A stretch of DNA of 23,627 bases. Source: CAVOJV01 sp963696325. Its GTDB lineage: Bacteria; Pseudomonadota; Gammaproteobacteria; Competibacterales; Competibacteraceae. Below are positions 15,570 through 23,627 of this stretch, in pieces (positions within the stretch are counted from its first letter, which is position 1; every line of letters begins with the position of its first letter). A program made the translations under genes and the position numbers. The notes under the pieces were generated by a model. That model was not told where the DNA came from. It ran no database searches and was given only the letters and a program-made list of their open reading frames with translations. The stretch covers positions 1-23,627 of the forward strand of contig CAVOJV010000019.1 in NCBI GenBank assembly GCA_963696325.1, written 5' to 3'.

Positions 15570-16703
15570 ATGCCTGTACGTATGGCAGTCCCGAAAGAGA
15601 TATTTTCGGGCGAACGCCGGGTCGCACTAGACCCGAGCGTGGCCGAACGCTTTACCAAACTGGGCGCCGAAATCCTGTTACAAAAGGGGGCCGGCAAAGG
15701 CGCTCATTTTAAGGACGAGGCCTATGACGGCAAAGCACGCCTGATCGATGACGCTGCGACCCTGTACGCCGAGGCTGACATCATATTCAAGGTGCAACCC
15801 CCCACCCTGGAAGAGTTGGACCTCATCCGGGAAGGTGCGGTCATCGTGAGTTTTTTACAGCCTCACCGCTATCCGGATATGGTACGCAAGCTATGTGACA
15901 AAAAGATCACCAGCTTCGCCATGGAGCTGGTGCCCCGCATTTCGCGGGCGCAGTCCATGGACGCGCTGTCCTCTCAGGCTTCCATCGCCGGTTACAAGGT
16001 AGCGCTGATGGCCGCCGAACTGGCCAGCTTCTTCTTTCCCATGCTGACCACCGCCGCCGGCACCATCCGCCCGGCCAAGGTAGTGGTAGTCGGTGCGGGC
16101 GTGGCAGGTCTGCAAGCCATCGCCACCTGCAAGCGCCTGGGGGCTCAGGTGGAGGCCTATGACATCCGCGCCGCCGCCAAAGAGCAGGTGGAATCGCTCG
16201 GCGCGCGCCTTATCGATACCGGGATCAGCGCCGAAGGGGTAGGCGGTTATGCCCGCGAGTTGACCGACGAGGAGAAACGCAAGCAGTCCGAGGTTCTGGC
16301 TAAACACGTCGCCGCCGCCAGCGCAGTAATCACCACGGCGTCCCTGCCTGGCCGCGACGCGCCCAAGATCATCACCCGCGCCATGGTGGAAGCCATGAAA
16401 CCCGGCGCGGTGATCGTGGACCTGGCTGCCGAATCCGGTGGTAACTGCGAGGTCACCGAACCTGGCAAAACCATCGAATACAATGACGTCATTGTCCACG
16501 GACCCGTCAACATTCCCAGCCTGATCCCGGTGCATGCCACCGAGATGTATGCCAAGAACCTGTACAACTTTCTCTCGCCCATGATCAAGGACGGCCAGTT
16601 ACAGCTCGACTGGAACGATGAAGTCATCAAAGAAAGTGTTCTGACCCATCAGGGTGAAGTAAAGCACGAACCCACCGGCAGACGGCTAAGAGGTGCGTCA
16701 TGA
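15570..16703 (+). CDS. pntAA: NAD(P) transhydrogenase subunit alpha part 1 (domain I)
   Basis: This is the 377-residue NAD(H)-binding subunit of the proton-translocating transhydrogenase, which moves hydride between NADH and NADP+ using the proton gradient. It is the split-alpha form: this gene has only the soluble domain I. ATG 15570 follows GGAGGAATACC. Visible motifs are RVALDPSVAERFTKLGAE, the SRAQSMDALSSQASIAGYKV loop and the Rossmann GAGVAGLQAIATCKRLGAQVEAYDIR (about residues 173-198). It overlaps pntAB by a few bases at 16700-16703, so the two are translationally coupled. Confidence 0.95.
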   Translation: MPVRMAVPKEIFSGERRVALDPSVAERFTKLGAEILLQKGAGKGAHFKDEAYDGKARLIDDAATLYAEADIIFKVQPPTLEELDLIREGAVIVSFLQPHRYPDMVRKLCDKKITSFAMELVPRISRAQSMDALSSQASIAGYKVALMAAELASFFFPMLTTAAGTIRPAKVVVVGAGVAGLQAIATCKRLGAQVEAYDIRAAAKEQVESLGARLIDTGISAEGVGGYARELTDEEKRKQSEVLAKHVAAASAVITTASLPGRDAPKIITRAMVEAMKPGAVIVDLAAESGGNCEVTEPGKTIEYNDVIVHGPVNIPSLIPVHATEMYAKNLYNFLSPMIKDGQLQLDWNDEVIKESVLTHQGEVKHEPTGRRLRGAS

Positions 16704-16989
16704 TCGAAGCATTCAATTACTTTTACATCTTTATACTGGCCGGTTTCGTGGGCTACGAGGTCATCAGCCGGGTTCCGGTCATCCTGCATACTCCCTTGAT
16801 GTCGGGCTCCAACTTCGTGCATGGCATCGTGGTGGTCGGAGCGATGGTGGCTCTCGGGCCAGGCGGATACCGAGTGTCGAGAAAATCATCGGCTTCATCG
16901 GCGTGCTGCTGGGCGCCGGCAACGCCGTGGGTGGCTACGTGGTCACCGAGCGCATGCTCGAGATGTTCAAGAGCAGCAAGGGGAAATAA
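16700..16989 (+). pseudogene. pntAB: NAD(P) transhydrogenase subunit alpha part 2, frameshifted in this sequence
   Basis: This is the membrane part of the split alpha subunit, about 96 residues. Frame 1 gives MIEAFNYFYIFILAGFVGYEVISR...HGIVVVGAMVALG. A second frame gives EKIIGFIGVLLGAGNAVGG and ...YVVTERMLEMFKSSKGK. Between about 16857 and 16878 the frame moves: a GQADTE piece is readable in the third frame, so two nearby one-base insertions explain it. Predicted transmembrane helices are present on both sides. Losing this subunit would inactivate the transhydrogenase, while pntAA and pntB are intact. A sequence error is therefore the simplest explanation. Confidence 0.85.
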
Positions 16990-16992
16990 GCC

Positions 16993-18393
16993 ATGGATTA
17001 TGTAATTGAAATCAGCTATCTCCTAACTGCTGTGCTGTTCATCCTGGGCCTCAAGCGCATGTCTCACCCCACCACTGCCCGTAGCGGTATCGTGTGGGCC
17101 GGCGCCGGCATGGTGCTGGCTACCGTGATGACCTTCGGGCATCCGGAAATCACCGGCAGCCAAGGTAATTACGCTCTGATGATTGTCGCCATCGCCATCG
17201 GCGGCGCCGTGGCCTGGTGGAGCGGCAAAAAGGTCGCCATGGCCGATATGCCGCAGATGATCGCCATCTACAATGGCATGGGCGGCGGCGCGGCCGGGGC
17301 CATCGCGGCCGTGGAACTGGTCAAGCTCGCAGGAGCTGGCGAGGCGGCGGCTCGCCACTCCACCATCGTGGTATTGCTGGCGGTCGTGGGCGCCCTGATC
17401 GGCACGGTGTCCTTCTCCGGCTCCTGCGTTGCCTTCGCCAAGCTGCAGGGCCTAATGAAGGGCGTCATCCGCTTCCCGAATCAGCAGATCATCAACCTGG
17501 CCGTGTTCGGCTCGATGGTGCTGCTCGGCTTGATCATCGCCTTCAGCCCTCACCCCAACATTCTGATCATCCTGCCGTTCTTCGCACTGGCGCTGGCCTT
17601 TGGCGTCATGATGGCGGTGCCCATCGGCGGCGCCGACATGCCGGTGGTGATTTCCCTGTTCAACGCCTTCACCGGCCTGGCCGTGGCGCTTGAAGGGTTT
17701 GTGCTCGGCAACTCCGCCATGATCATCGCCGGCACGGTGGTGGGCGCCGCCGGCACCCTGCTCACCCAGTTGATGGCTAAAGCCATGAACCGGCCGATCA
17801 GCAACGTGCTGTTCAGCAGCTTCGGCCAGACCGGCGGCGGCCCCGAGCAGGAAGTCACGGGCAGCATGAAAGCCATCGAACCCCAAGACGCCGCCGTGCA
17901 GATGGCGTATGCGTCCAAGGTGGTCATCGTCCCCGGTTACGGCATGGCCGTGGCCCAGGCCCAGCACAAGGTGTGGGAAATGGCGGAACTGCTGGAAGAG
18001 CGTGGGGTGGAGGTGAAGTTCGCCATCCATCCGGTGGCGGGCCGCATGCCCGGCCACATGAACGTGCTGCTGGCCGAGGCAGGCGTACCCTACGACAAGA
18101 TCTTTGATCTGGAAGAGATCAACAACGAGTTCACCAGCACCGATGTGGCCCTGGTGATCGGCGCCAACGACGTGGTCAACCCCACCGCCAAGACCGACAA
18201 GAACAGCCCGATCTACGGGATGCCGGTCCTGAACGTGGACGAAGCCAAGAACGTCCTGGTGGTCAAGCGCGGCCAGGGTACCGGTTTCTCCGGCATCGAG
18301 AACGCCCTGTTCTATCTGGACAACACCCGCATGCTCTATGGCGATGGCCAGAAGGTCGCGGGGGCATTGATCCAATACATCAAGACGCTGTAG
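16993..18393 (+). CDS. pntB: NAD(P) transhydrogenase subunit beta
   Basis: The 466-residue beta subunit begins four bases after the pntAB stop, with AAGGGGAAATAA as ribosome site. The N-terminal two thirds is a multi-helix membrane domain (domain II), including GSCVAFAKLQGLMKG and GGADMPVVISLFNAFTG, which line the proton path. The C-terminal domain III binds NADP(H): VIVPGYGMAVAQAQHKVW, HPVAGRMPGHMNVLL, IGANDVVNP and VVKRGQGTGFSG. It is complete and ends before a strong terminator. It is third gene of the pnt operon. Confidence 0.96.
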   Translation: MDYVIEISYLLTAVLFILGLKRMSHPTTARSGIVWAGAGMVLATVMTFGHPEITGSQGNYALMIVAIAIGGAVAWWSGKKVAMADMPQMIAIYNGMGGGAAGAIAAVELVKLAGAGEAAARHSTIVVLLAVVGALIGTVSFSGSCVAFAKLQGLMKGVIRFPNQQIINLAVFGSMVLLGLIIAFSPHPNILIILPFFALALAFGVMMAVPIGGADMPVVISLFNAFTGLAVALEGFVLGNSAMIIAGTVVGAAGTLLTQLMAKAMNRPISNVLFSSFGQTGGGPEQEVTGSMKAIEPQDAAVQMAYASKVVIVPGYGMAVAQAQHKVWEMAELLEERGVEVKFAIHPVAGRMPGHMNVLLAEAGVPYDKIFDLEEINNEFTSTDVALVIGANDVVNPTAKTDKNSPIYGMPVLNVDEAKNVLVVKRGQGTGFSGIENALFYLDNTRMLYGDGQKVAGALIQYIKTL

Positions 18394-18414
18394 CGGCTAC
18401 CAAGTGACACTTGC

Positions 18415-18444
18415 AAGGCGGCCCGCGGGCCGCCTTTATTTTTT
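18415..18444 (+). terminator. Rho-independent terminator after pntB
   Basis: A GC-rich stem, AAGGCGGCC and GGCCGCCTT around a CGCG-type tip (18415-18436), is followed by TTTATTTTTT. It lies 22 bases beyond the pntB stop. Confidence 0.88.
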
Positions 18445-18835
18445 CAGAGCCGGTCGCAGAGACTTTGCACGCCCTGTCGTCCTGAGGCGGGGCCACGAAG
18501 GCATCGAACGCCGCGATTACCTCGGTACTGCTGAACGCGACCCTCCACAAGATAGAAGAATGCCTGGTTGGCTTTGGTGAGAAACCCAAGCCCGTTTAAG
18601 GCGTGGCCCCGACGCGCTCGGTACACTCAGCGTCTTGGCCACCGGTTGCAGGCAGAGGGCACGGCGGGGGTCAACGTAAAACCGGCCTCACAAAGTGACC
18701 AGCTCCACCCGCCCCTGCGCTTCGGCCTCCTGCAGCTTCTGCAGACGCTGCTGCTCGGCTCGAAAAGCCGTCTCATCGCGTTTACCTGTCAGCGAGCGCC
18801 AACCCCGCTGACACCGCTACCGGACGTTTTTTTGA
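18440..18835 (-). pseudogene. IS630-type transposase remnant downstream of pntB
   Basis: On the minus strand the fragments read RWRSLTGKRDETAFRAEQ and QRLQKLQEAEAQGRVELVT (to about 18695), then EAGFTLTPAVP (18690-18655), then LNGLGFLTKANQAFFYLVEG (18600-18545), then STEVIAAFDAFVA (18530-18490). This is the order of an IS630 transposase around its first catalytic site, where ELVTL-C-EAGF replaces the expected D-E-S/A-G-F, so the catalytic Asp seems lost. Several frameshifts and stops are present, and both ends are missing. The pnt terminator borders it. Confidence 0.65.
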
Positions 18836-19038
18836 CACCCACTTTAGCCGATACCCCGGCTACTCATTTACACCGCCTTGTCTGCTTACACTCACCTTAT
18901 CGTCCTTAATCTTTGATTATCCGCATTATCTCCTACGTGTTGCACGAATTATTTATATGCGAATTATGGTTTATAAGTTTGGCTTAGTGAGGAAAATAGC
19001 GTGTCTCCCGGAGGGGAGAAGACCTTGAGGTGCGTCGG

Positions 19039-19582
19039 ATGGGCTGGGTAGACCGTGATGAATTCTGGCGTTGCCTGGGGAAGGCGCTGAAGTGCGCCGG
19101 CGTTCATCAGCAACATGCTCTCCTGTGCGTGGACTTAGACGGACTCAAAGCCATCACTGAATCACCGACGGGCAAACAGCCGCCAGCGCGGTGCTACGCC
19201 AATGCAGTGACCTTTTACTTCCGAGTGCAGCAAGACGACCTGTTTACGCAACTGGACGATAACAAGTTAGGTCTGCTGCTCCTCAACCGCTCACAAGGTC
19301 AGATCTTGCAAACGGCACGGCTGCTGCGAGCTGCCTTACAGAACAGTCGGCTGCGATGGCAGGACAAAATCTTTAGGCTGGGCGTGAATACCGGCCTGTT
19401 CCGATTACCGATCACCCTCGGCAGTGCACGATGTGCGCGCTGCAGTTGAGGCGGCCTGTCGCGAAGCCAAGCGCAGGGGAAATAACTGCATACACACTGT
19501 CCATCCTGAGGATGTCAAACTAAGCCGACGCCAACCAAACCTAATGACGATGCAAAGAGAAAACGATGAACAACGAAGCTGA
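19039..19582 (+). pseudogene. Degenerate GGDEF-like domain protein, frameshifted near its end
   Basis: The ~180-residue protein starts at ATG 19039 (AGGTG 5-9 bases before; GTG 19030 is also possible). HALLCVDLDGLKAITE matches the metal/GTP-binding start of GGDEF domains. The position of the GGDEF loop reads FTQLDDNKLGLLLLN, so the signature is absent. LRAALQNSRLRWQDKIFRLGVNTGLFRLP matches the C-terminal sheet. Near 19420 one base shifts the frame; the next frame supplies DVRAAVEAACREAKRRGNN and CIHTVHPEDVKLSRRQ, the usual last helix of a GGDEF domain, ending at 19582. A diguanylate cyclase activity is unlikely; c-di-GMP or GTP sensing, or decay, are open. No sensor domain is fused to it. Confidence 0.65.
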
Positions 19583-19760
19583 AGAAAAACTCACAGGTAA
19601 TTTCCAGGAACAAGCGCAAAATGTGCAGGGAAAAGGAACTTACTGTAGAGCGTGGACCCTGCCTGACAAGCTGGCAACCCTTGATTTATCTCCTGGCACA
19701 AAAGGCAACAGCCTGAAAGACGGCAAGACCCACCGAGGTTACTACGTAGAGTGGGTTTGA
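19566..19760 (+). CDS. Small hypothetical protein, 64 residues
   Basis: MNNEAEEKLTGNFQEQAQN begins at ATG 19566 after AGAGAAAACG, a weak ribosome site, and overlaps the end of the GGDEF-like gene by 17 bases in another frame. The protein is hydrophilic, has no signal peptide or membrane segment, and ends GYYVEWV. I recognise no family. The overlap could mean translational coupling, or that the ORF is spurious. Confidence 0.3.
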   Translation: MNNEAEEKLTGNFQEQAQNVQGKGTYCRAWTLPDKLATLDLSPGTKGNSLKDGKTHRGYYVEWV

Positions 19761-19939
19761 TTACGCTTCTTAAGGCGGTGCCACTGCGAAAAAGCTATAC
19801 TAACCTCAGCGACGCCGGAGTAATTTAACTGCCAAGTGAGTTAGCTTGAGGTGAGGAAAGCATGTACCGTTTGCTGCTATTACTGACCACCGGTTTGTTG
19901 GGTTGGGTTTCTGTCCCGCTGCCAGCGCAGGACCTTACG

Positions 19940-20420
19940 ACGAATAGCGCCCACCTGGAAAGCCCGAGTGAAGATTCGTTGAGAGCGGCATTGGTTTAAT
20001 TCGGGGCTGGGTGTCAACGCCACTGCCCGTAGAAATGCAAATGGACAATGGCGAGCGCTGGCTGACCGCCTATGGCACCAAGCGGGAGGACACCGCGGCT
20101 GTATGCGGTGACACCAATAATGGCTTTGGCTTGACGTTCAATTGGAACCGCCTGGGTGATGGTCCCCACACCCTGCGGGCTTTCGCCGATGGAGTGGAAT
20201 TCGCCGCCCTCACCTTCAATGTGACCACCCTGGGACGGGAGTACCTGCAAGGTGCGAGTGGTGAATCGACCCTATCAGGTTTTCCGCTGTCCAGTAACAA
20301 CCTGACGGTGCGCTGGTCCGAAGCCCACCAGAATTTCGTGATCGTGGGTAGTGACGGAAATCCGCTATGCGGTAGCCGCGCTAATGTCGAGTTGGCGTCT
20401 GAGCCAGCCGCAATTTCGAT
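19940..20420 (+). repeat. GWVC repeat unit 1 of the secreted PqaA-like protein
   Basis: The unit encodes HLESPS... GLIRGWVCNATAVEVQ, ERWLTAYGTKREDTA, VCGDTNNGFGLTFNWNRL, HTLRAFADGVEFAAL, VTTLGREYLQGASG and a Cys-containing tail. Three one-base indels lie in the first 90 bases; the remainder is in frame. It looks like a beta-sandwich adhesion or carbohydrate-associated module. Confidence 0.8.
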
Positions 20421-20424
20421 ACTC

Positions 20425-20830
20425 GCCCACTTGGAGAGCCCGAGTTCAGGATCCTGTGAGAGCGGCATTGGTTTAATTCGGGGCTGGGTGTGCAATGCCA
20501 CTGCCGTGGAAGTGCAAATGGACAATGGCGAGCGCTGGTTGACCGCCTATGGCACCAAGCGGGAGGACACCGCGGCTGTATGCGGTGACACCAATAATGG
20601 CTTTGGCTTGACGTTCAATTGGAACCGCCTGGGTGATGGCCCCCACACCCTGCGGGCTTTCGCCGATGGAGTGGAATTCGCCGCCCTCACCTTCAATGTG
20701 ACCACCCTGGGACGGGAGTACCTGCAAGGTGCGAGCGGCACCTCGCGCTCTCCAATTTCCCCGCCTCCAACCAGAGCCTTCTCGTAAGCTGGCAGGAGAG
20801 CGGTCAAAACTTCGTAATCAGTGACTCATC
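20425..20830 (+). repeat. GWVC repeat unit 2 of the secreted PqaA-like protein
   Basis: This unit is nearly identical to unit 1 at DNA level over 20515-20735 (against 20036-20256), differing at only a few bases there. It diverges after GASG, where its frame breaks near 20743; corrected, it reads LSNFPASNQSLLVSW and QESGQNFVISD. Confidence 0.8.
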
Positions 20831-20870
20831 CCTGCAACAGGCGCGTGGCCAGAGGGCGCTGGATCAGTAC

Positions 20871-21767
20871 GTGGCAAAACCGGACGATAACTACCAGTTT
20901 ACTCATTATCATACCCAACGGGGCGTCGGCTATGATGCGTATTTCCTGAGTATGACCTCGCAGCAGTGGCGTCAGTCGAACGAAGTGAACCGGGTGCTTT
21001 GGGAACACGACGTGATTATCATCGTGCCGTGGGTGGTGCATTCCAATAGCGAACACACCGCTATCCTGTTCATAAACGGCGGCAGCAACGGTGGAACGCC
21101 ACCGCCACCGAAGGAAACCCAGGCGCTTGCTGGTGTGGCAGTGGCGTTGGGCTCGGTTGTGGCAGAAGTCAGGCAGATTCCCAATCAACCCCTTTACTTT
21201 GCGGATGAAGCCAGCCGCGCCCGCAGCGAGGATGCCATCCTTGCCTACAGTTTGGATAAGTACCTGGACACTGGTGATCCCGAGTGGCCCGTCCATGTCG
21301 CCATGACCAAGGCCGCCGTCCGCGCCATGGATACGGTTCAAACATTCCTAACGATGCGCCGGCCGATCGATGATTTCGTCGTCATCGGCGGCTCCAAGCG
21401 GGGTTGGAGCATGGTTGACTCGGCGGTGGATCCACGTGTGAAGGCCATCGCGCCCGCCTCAATCGATATGCTGAACCTGGCAAAACAGTTCATCCATCAC
21501 TGGGAAGCCTATAGATTCTATGCTCCAGCGCTCGAGGATTATGTCGAATTCGACCTTCCCTGCCGGATGCAAACCCCGGAGGGCAGAGCCCTGTTGCGGA
21601 TCATCGATCCGTATCAGTATCGACTACGCTACACGATGCCAAAACTCATATTGAATTCGAGCGGCGACCAATTTTTCGTGCCCGACTCGTACAGCTTTAC
21701 TATCCTGCTCTACCCGGCCCGAAGTGGCTGCGCTACCGTCCCAACACTGACCACTCGCAGGATGTAG
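20871..21767 (+). CDS. PqaA-domain fragment of the secreted protein
   Basis: This is the largest open piece of the catalytic-like domain. It holds INGGSNGG, the GGSKRGW elbow (Ser at 21394-21396) and LILNSSGDQFFVPDS. The frame really extends back to about 20745. Forward it turns wrong at about 21695, where the correct continuation is FYYPALPGPKWLRYRPNTDH in the frame ending at 22171. Confidence 0.6.
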   Translation: MAKPDDNYQFTHYHTQRGVGYDAYFLSMTSQQWRQSNEVNRVLWEHDVIIIVPWVVHSNSEHTAILFINGGSNGGTPPPPKETQALAGVAVALGSVVAEVRQIPNQPLYFADEASRARSEDAILAYSLDKYLDTGDPEWPVHVAMTKAAVRAMDTVQTFLTMRRPIDDFVVIGGSKRGWSMVDSAVDPRVKAIAPASIDMLNLAKQFIHHWEAYRFYAPALEDYVEFDLPCRMQTPEGRALLRIIDPYQYRLRYTMPKLILNSSGDQFFVPDSYSFTILLYPARSGCATVPTLTTRRM

Positions 21768-22242
21768 ACGTCATTTTGGCCGCCCTCTCCTGGATCAATA
21801 ATATCAACAACGGCAAGAGCATTCCTCAATACTCGTGGATTCAGGAACCCGATGGCTCGATTCTGGTACAGACGACTTCCCAACCCAAGCAAGTCCTGGC
21901 GTGGCAGGCCAGCAACCCTACGGCGCGCGATTTTCGTCTAGAAGCCATAGGCCCCGAGTGGACCGGCGCAAACATCCAAACGAGCGGAAACGGTCTCTAC
22001 GTTGGTTTTGTTTCTCCGCCCGCCCAGGGTTGGTCCGCTTTCACGGTGGAGTTGACGTTTGATGAGGCTGGTCTCTTGGAGCCCGATCAGGCCTACACAA
22101 CAGGCGTGAGCGTCACCCCCAACACCTTACCCTTCAAGGGTACGGCCTGCGGCGGTCAGGGCGGCGGTTGAGGCGACAGGCAACAACGCAGTTGAAACGC
22201 TTAGGTGTATGAACCAGAAGAAGGTAAAGCACCAATAAAGTG

Positions 22243-23627
22243 TCACGCATTTTCTGCTTCTGATCGCTCTCGCTCCTCCGCCTGCCGGGCCTGGATGGCG
22301 GTCAGGGCGATGGTGAACACGATATCCTCCACCAGGGCGCCCCGCGAGAGATCATTCACGGGTTTGCGCAGCCCCTGCAACATCGGGCCGATGCTGATCA
22401 CGTCAGCGCTGCGCTGCACGGCTTTGTAGGTGGTGTTACCGGTGTTGAGATCGGGGAAGATGAAAACCGTGGCACGCCCGGCCACCTTGCTATCCGGCGC
22501 CTTGTTGTGGGCCACCTCCCTGATGGCTGCGGCGTCGTACTGCAAAGGTCCGTCGATCAACAGTTCTGGATGCTGCTCCTGGGCGATGCGGGTGGCTTCC
22601 CTGACCTTTTCCACATCGCCGCCTGTTCCGGATTCGCCGTGCTGTAGCTCAGCATGGCGACCCGGGGCTCGATGCCGAAAGCCCTGGCGGACTCGGCGCT
22701 CTGGATGGCGATGTCGGCCAGATCCTCGGCGTCGGGATTGGGGTTCACCGCGCAGTCGCCGTAGACCAGCACCTGCTGCGGCAGACACATGAAAAAGATC
22801 GAGGAAACCAGCTTGGCACCGGGAGCGGTCTTGATGATCTGCAAGGCCGGGCGAATGGTATTGGCGGTGGTATGCACCGCCCCGGACACCAGCCCGTCCA
22901 CCTCGCCCAGGTAGAGCATCATGGTGCCCAGCATCACCGGGTCCTGCAGTTGCTCTTCCGCTACCTCGGGGGTCAGTCCCTTGGCTTTGCGCAGTTCCAC
23001 CAGGGGTTCAATGTAGCGCGGGATCACCACTTGCGGGTTGATGATCTCAATATCTTCGGGCAGTTTCACCCCGTGGCGGACCGCCACCTCGTGGATCTGC
23101 TCGGGCCTGCCGAGCAGCACCCAGCGGGCGATGCCACGGCGTTGACACTCGACGGCGGCCATGATGGTGCGCGCTTCATCGCCTTCCGGCAGCACGATCC
23201 GCCGATTGGCCTGCCGCGCCCGTCCACCAGCAGATAGCGGAACGCGGCCGGGCCCAGACGACGTTCCCCGGCCCGCTTCAGCAGATCGTCTATCCACTGC
23301 AGGCTGAGATGGGAAGCCACGGTCTCAACCACCCGCTGGATGCGATCCGTGTCGTCCAGCGGCACTTCCAAGTTGATGCGGGCGATATTGAGTACCGACT
23401 CGATGGTGTGGTAGGGCACCGCCAGCACCGGCAGACCGGTGGCCAGTCCTGGACGGCAGAGTTCCCACACGGGGGGGACTAGGACGCAGGCCGCCGGTGA
23501 GCAGCAGGGCCGCGATGTGGGTACCGTTCAGGGCCGCCATGCAAGCGGCCAGCAGCACGTCATCGCGATCGCCGGGCGTGATGATCAGCACACCGGTGCG
23601 GTACTTGGCACAGCCGTTGGCCAGATT
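22243..23627 (-). pseudogene. pta: Phosphate acetyltransferase, partial and frameshifted
   Basis: The gene enters from beyond the right edge and stops at TGA 22243, so the N-terminus is missing. It is the long Pta form: an N-terminal P-loop/DRTGG part (VLIITPGDRDDVLLAACMAA, then LPVLAVPYHTIESVLNIAR and INLEVPLDDTDRIQRVVE) followed by the catalytic PTA_PTB domain (RRIVLPEGDEARTIMAA, GLVSGAVHTTANTIRPALQ, VYGDCAVNPNPDAEDLADIA, FPDLNTGNTTYKAVQRSA, GPMLQGLRKPVNDLSRG). It converts acetyl-CoA and phosphate to acetyl phosphate. Frame breaks occur near 23475 (beside a G7 run), 23215 and 22635; all motifs are otherwise intact, so sequencing error is likely. It converges with the PqaA-like gene. Confidence 0.9.
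22557..23297 (-). CDS. Pta catalytic-domain fragment
   Basis: This open piece of pta carries most of the acetyl-transfer domain from RRIVLPEGDEAR to LSYSTANPEQ. The parts before about 23215 and after about 22635 in this frame are shadows caused by the frame breaks. The last part of the enzyme is in the frame ending at 22243. Confidence 0.65.
   Translation of the reverse strand: MDRRSAEAGRGTSSGPGRVPLSAGGRARQANRRIVLPEGDEARTIMAAVECQRRGIARWVLLGRPEQIHEVAVRHGVKLPEDIEIINPQVVIPRYIEPLVELRKAKGLTPEVAEEQLQDPVMLGTMMLYLGEVDGLVSGAVHTTANTIRPALQIIKTAPGAKLVSSIFFMCLPQQVLVYGDCAVNPNPDAEDLADIAIQSAESARAFGIEPRVAMLSYSTANPEQAAMWKRSGKPPASPRSSIQNC

Larger units (their letters stand above)
19862..22171 (+). pseudogene. 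Secreted PhoPQ-activated (PqaA) family protein with N-terminal GWVC repeats, frameshifted
   Basis: ATG 19862 follows GAGGTGAGGAAAGC and encodes a signal peptide, MYRLLLLLTTGLLGW... to LPAQ-D, so the product is exported. Two repeats of about 155 residues follow (see repeat entries). The C-terminal part (from about 20840) is the PqaA-related alpha/beta hydrolase-like domain: YDAYFLSMTSQQW, HTAILFINGGSNGG, the likely nucleophile elbow FVVIGGSKRGWSMVD, PKLILNSSGDQFFVPDS, then KWLRYRPNTDHS in the next frame. It ends at 22171 with GGQGGG. Frame breaks are near 19979, 20012, 20027, 20743 and 21695. In total about 765 residues would be encoded. PqaA was named from Salmonella polymyxin resistance and its biochemical activity is not settled. 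Confidence 0.75.

Noticed and set aside
15413..15697. Minus-strand open frame (94 codons) in the pnt leader
   Set aside because: It overlaps the pntAA start, has no ribosome site and no recognisable content.
15891..16535. Minus-strand open frame (214 codons) opposite pntAA
   Set aside because: Shadow of pntAA; no ribosome site or recognisable motif.
17452..18375. Long minus-strand open frame (307 codons) opposite pntB
   Set aside because: The protein is His/Gly/Asp-rich without domains, typical of an antisense shadow of a GC-rich gene; pntB is unmistakable on the other strand.

Overview
The window looks like chromosomal DNA of a gammaproteobacterium. The core genes (aroK-aroB, a split-alpha proton-translocating transhydrogenase, a two-domain-type Pta) and the GC-rich codon use support this. 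The glucan genes, the IS630 family insertions and a secreted protein with 'GWVC' repeats recall Competibacteraceae-like glycogen accumulators, but that is a guess from memory and the genus cannot be fixed here.

Layout. (1) 1-4157, minus strand: an AT-rich, frameshifted two-gene locus. The upstream gene is a P-loop AAA+ ATPase with GPRGVGKTS and IDDVD motifs. The downstream gene, cut by the window edge, carries an adenosine-deaminase-type HxH motif in EIHRHLNGS. Order, sizes and motifs match the RADAR anti-phage system (rdrA-rdrB). (2) 4212-5435: a complete IS630 family element inserted 54 bp upstream of rdrA, followed by an internally deleted IS630 remnant (5568-6150). (3) 6223-6990: a two-helix membrane protein resembling SLATT-domain effectors. 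(4) 7057-15238, minus strand: an unbroken run HNH nuclease - aroK - aroB - maltokinase-like - Uma2 - malQ - Uma2. The two Uma2 genes are recent duplicates on either side of malQ, and the outer copy drags along a fossil of the malQ start region. (5) 15570-18393, plus strand: pntAA-pntAB-pntB for the NAD(P) transhydrogenase, closed by a strong terminator. (6) 18440-22171: another IS630 remnant, a degenerate GGDEF-like gene, a small hypothetical ORF, and a secreted PhoPQ-activated-protein (PqaA) family gene with two nearly identical N-terminal repeats. (7) 22243-23627, minus strand: pta, start outside the window.

How the genes relate. aroK and aroB serve the shikimate pathway. Maltokinase and MalQ act on maltose and malto-oligosaccharides and fit glycogen turnover. 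The transhydrogenase and Pta serve redox balance and acetyl-CoA/acetate interconversion. The left part is a mobile, defence-like region with foreign base composition.

Caution. Single-base frameshifts are common in 1-4200 and 16800-23500, including in housekeeping genes (pntAB, pta), but absent from 7057-15238. Some or all may be sequencing or assembly indels, so 'pseudogene' here means 'reading frame broken in this sequence', not proven loss of function.
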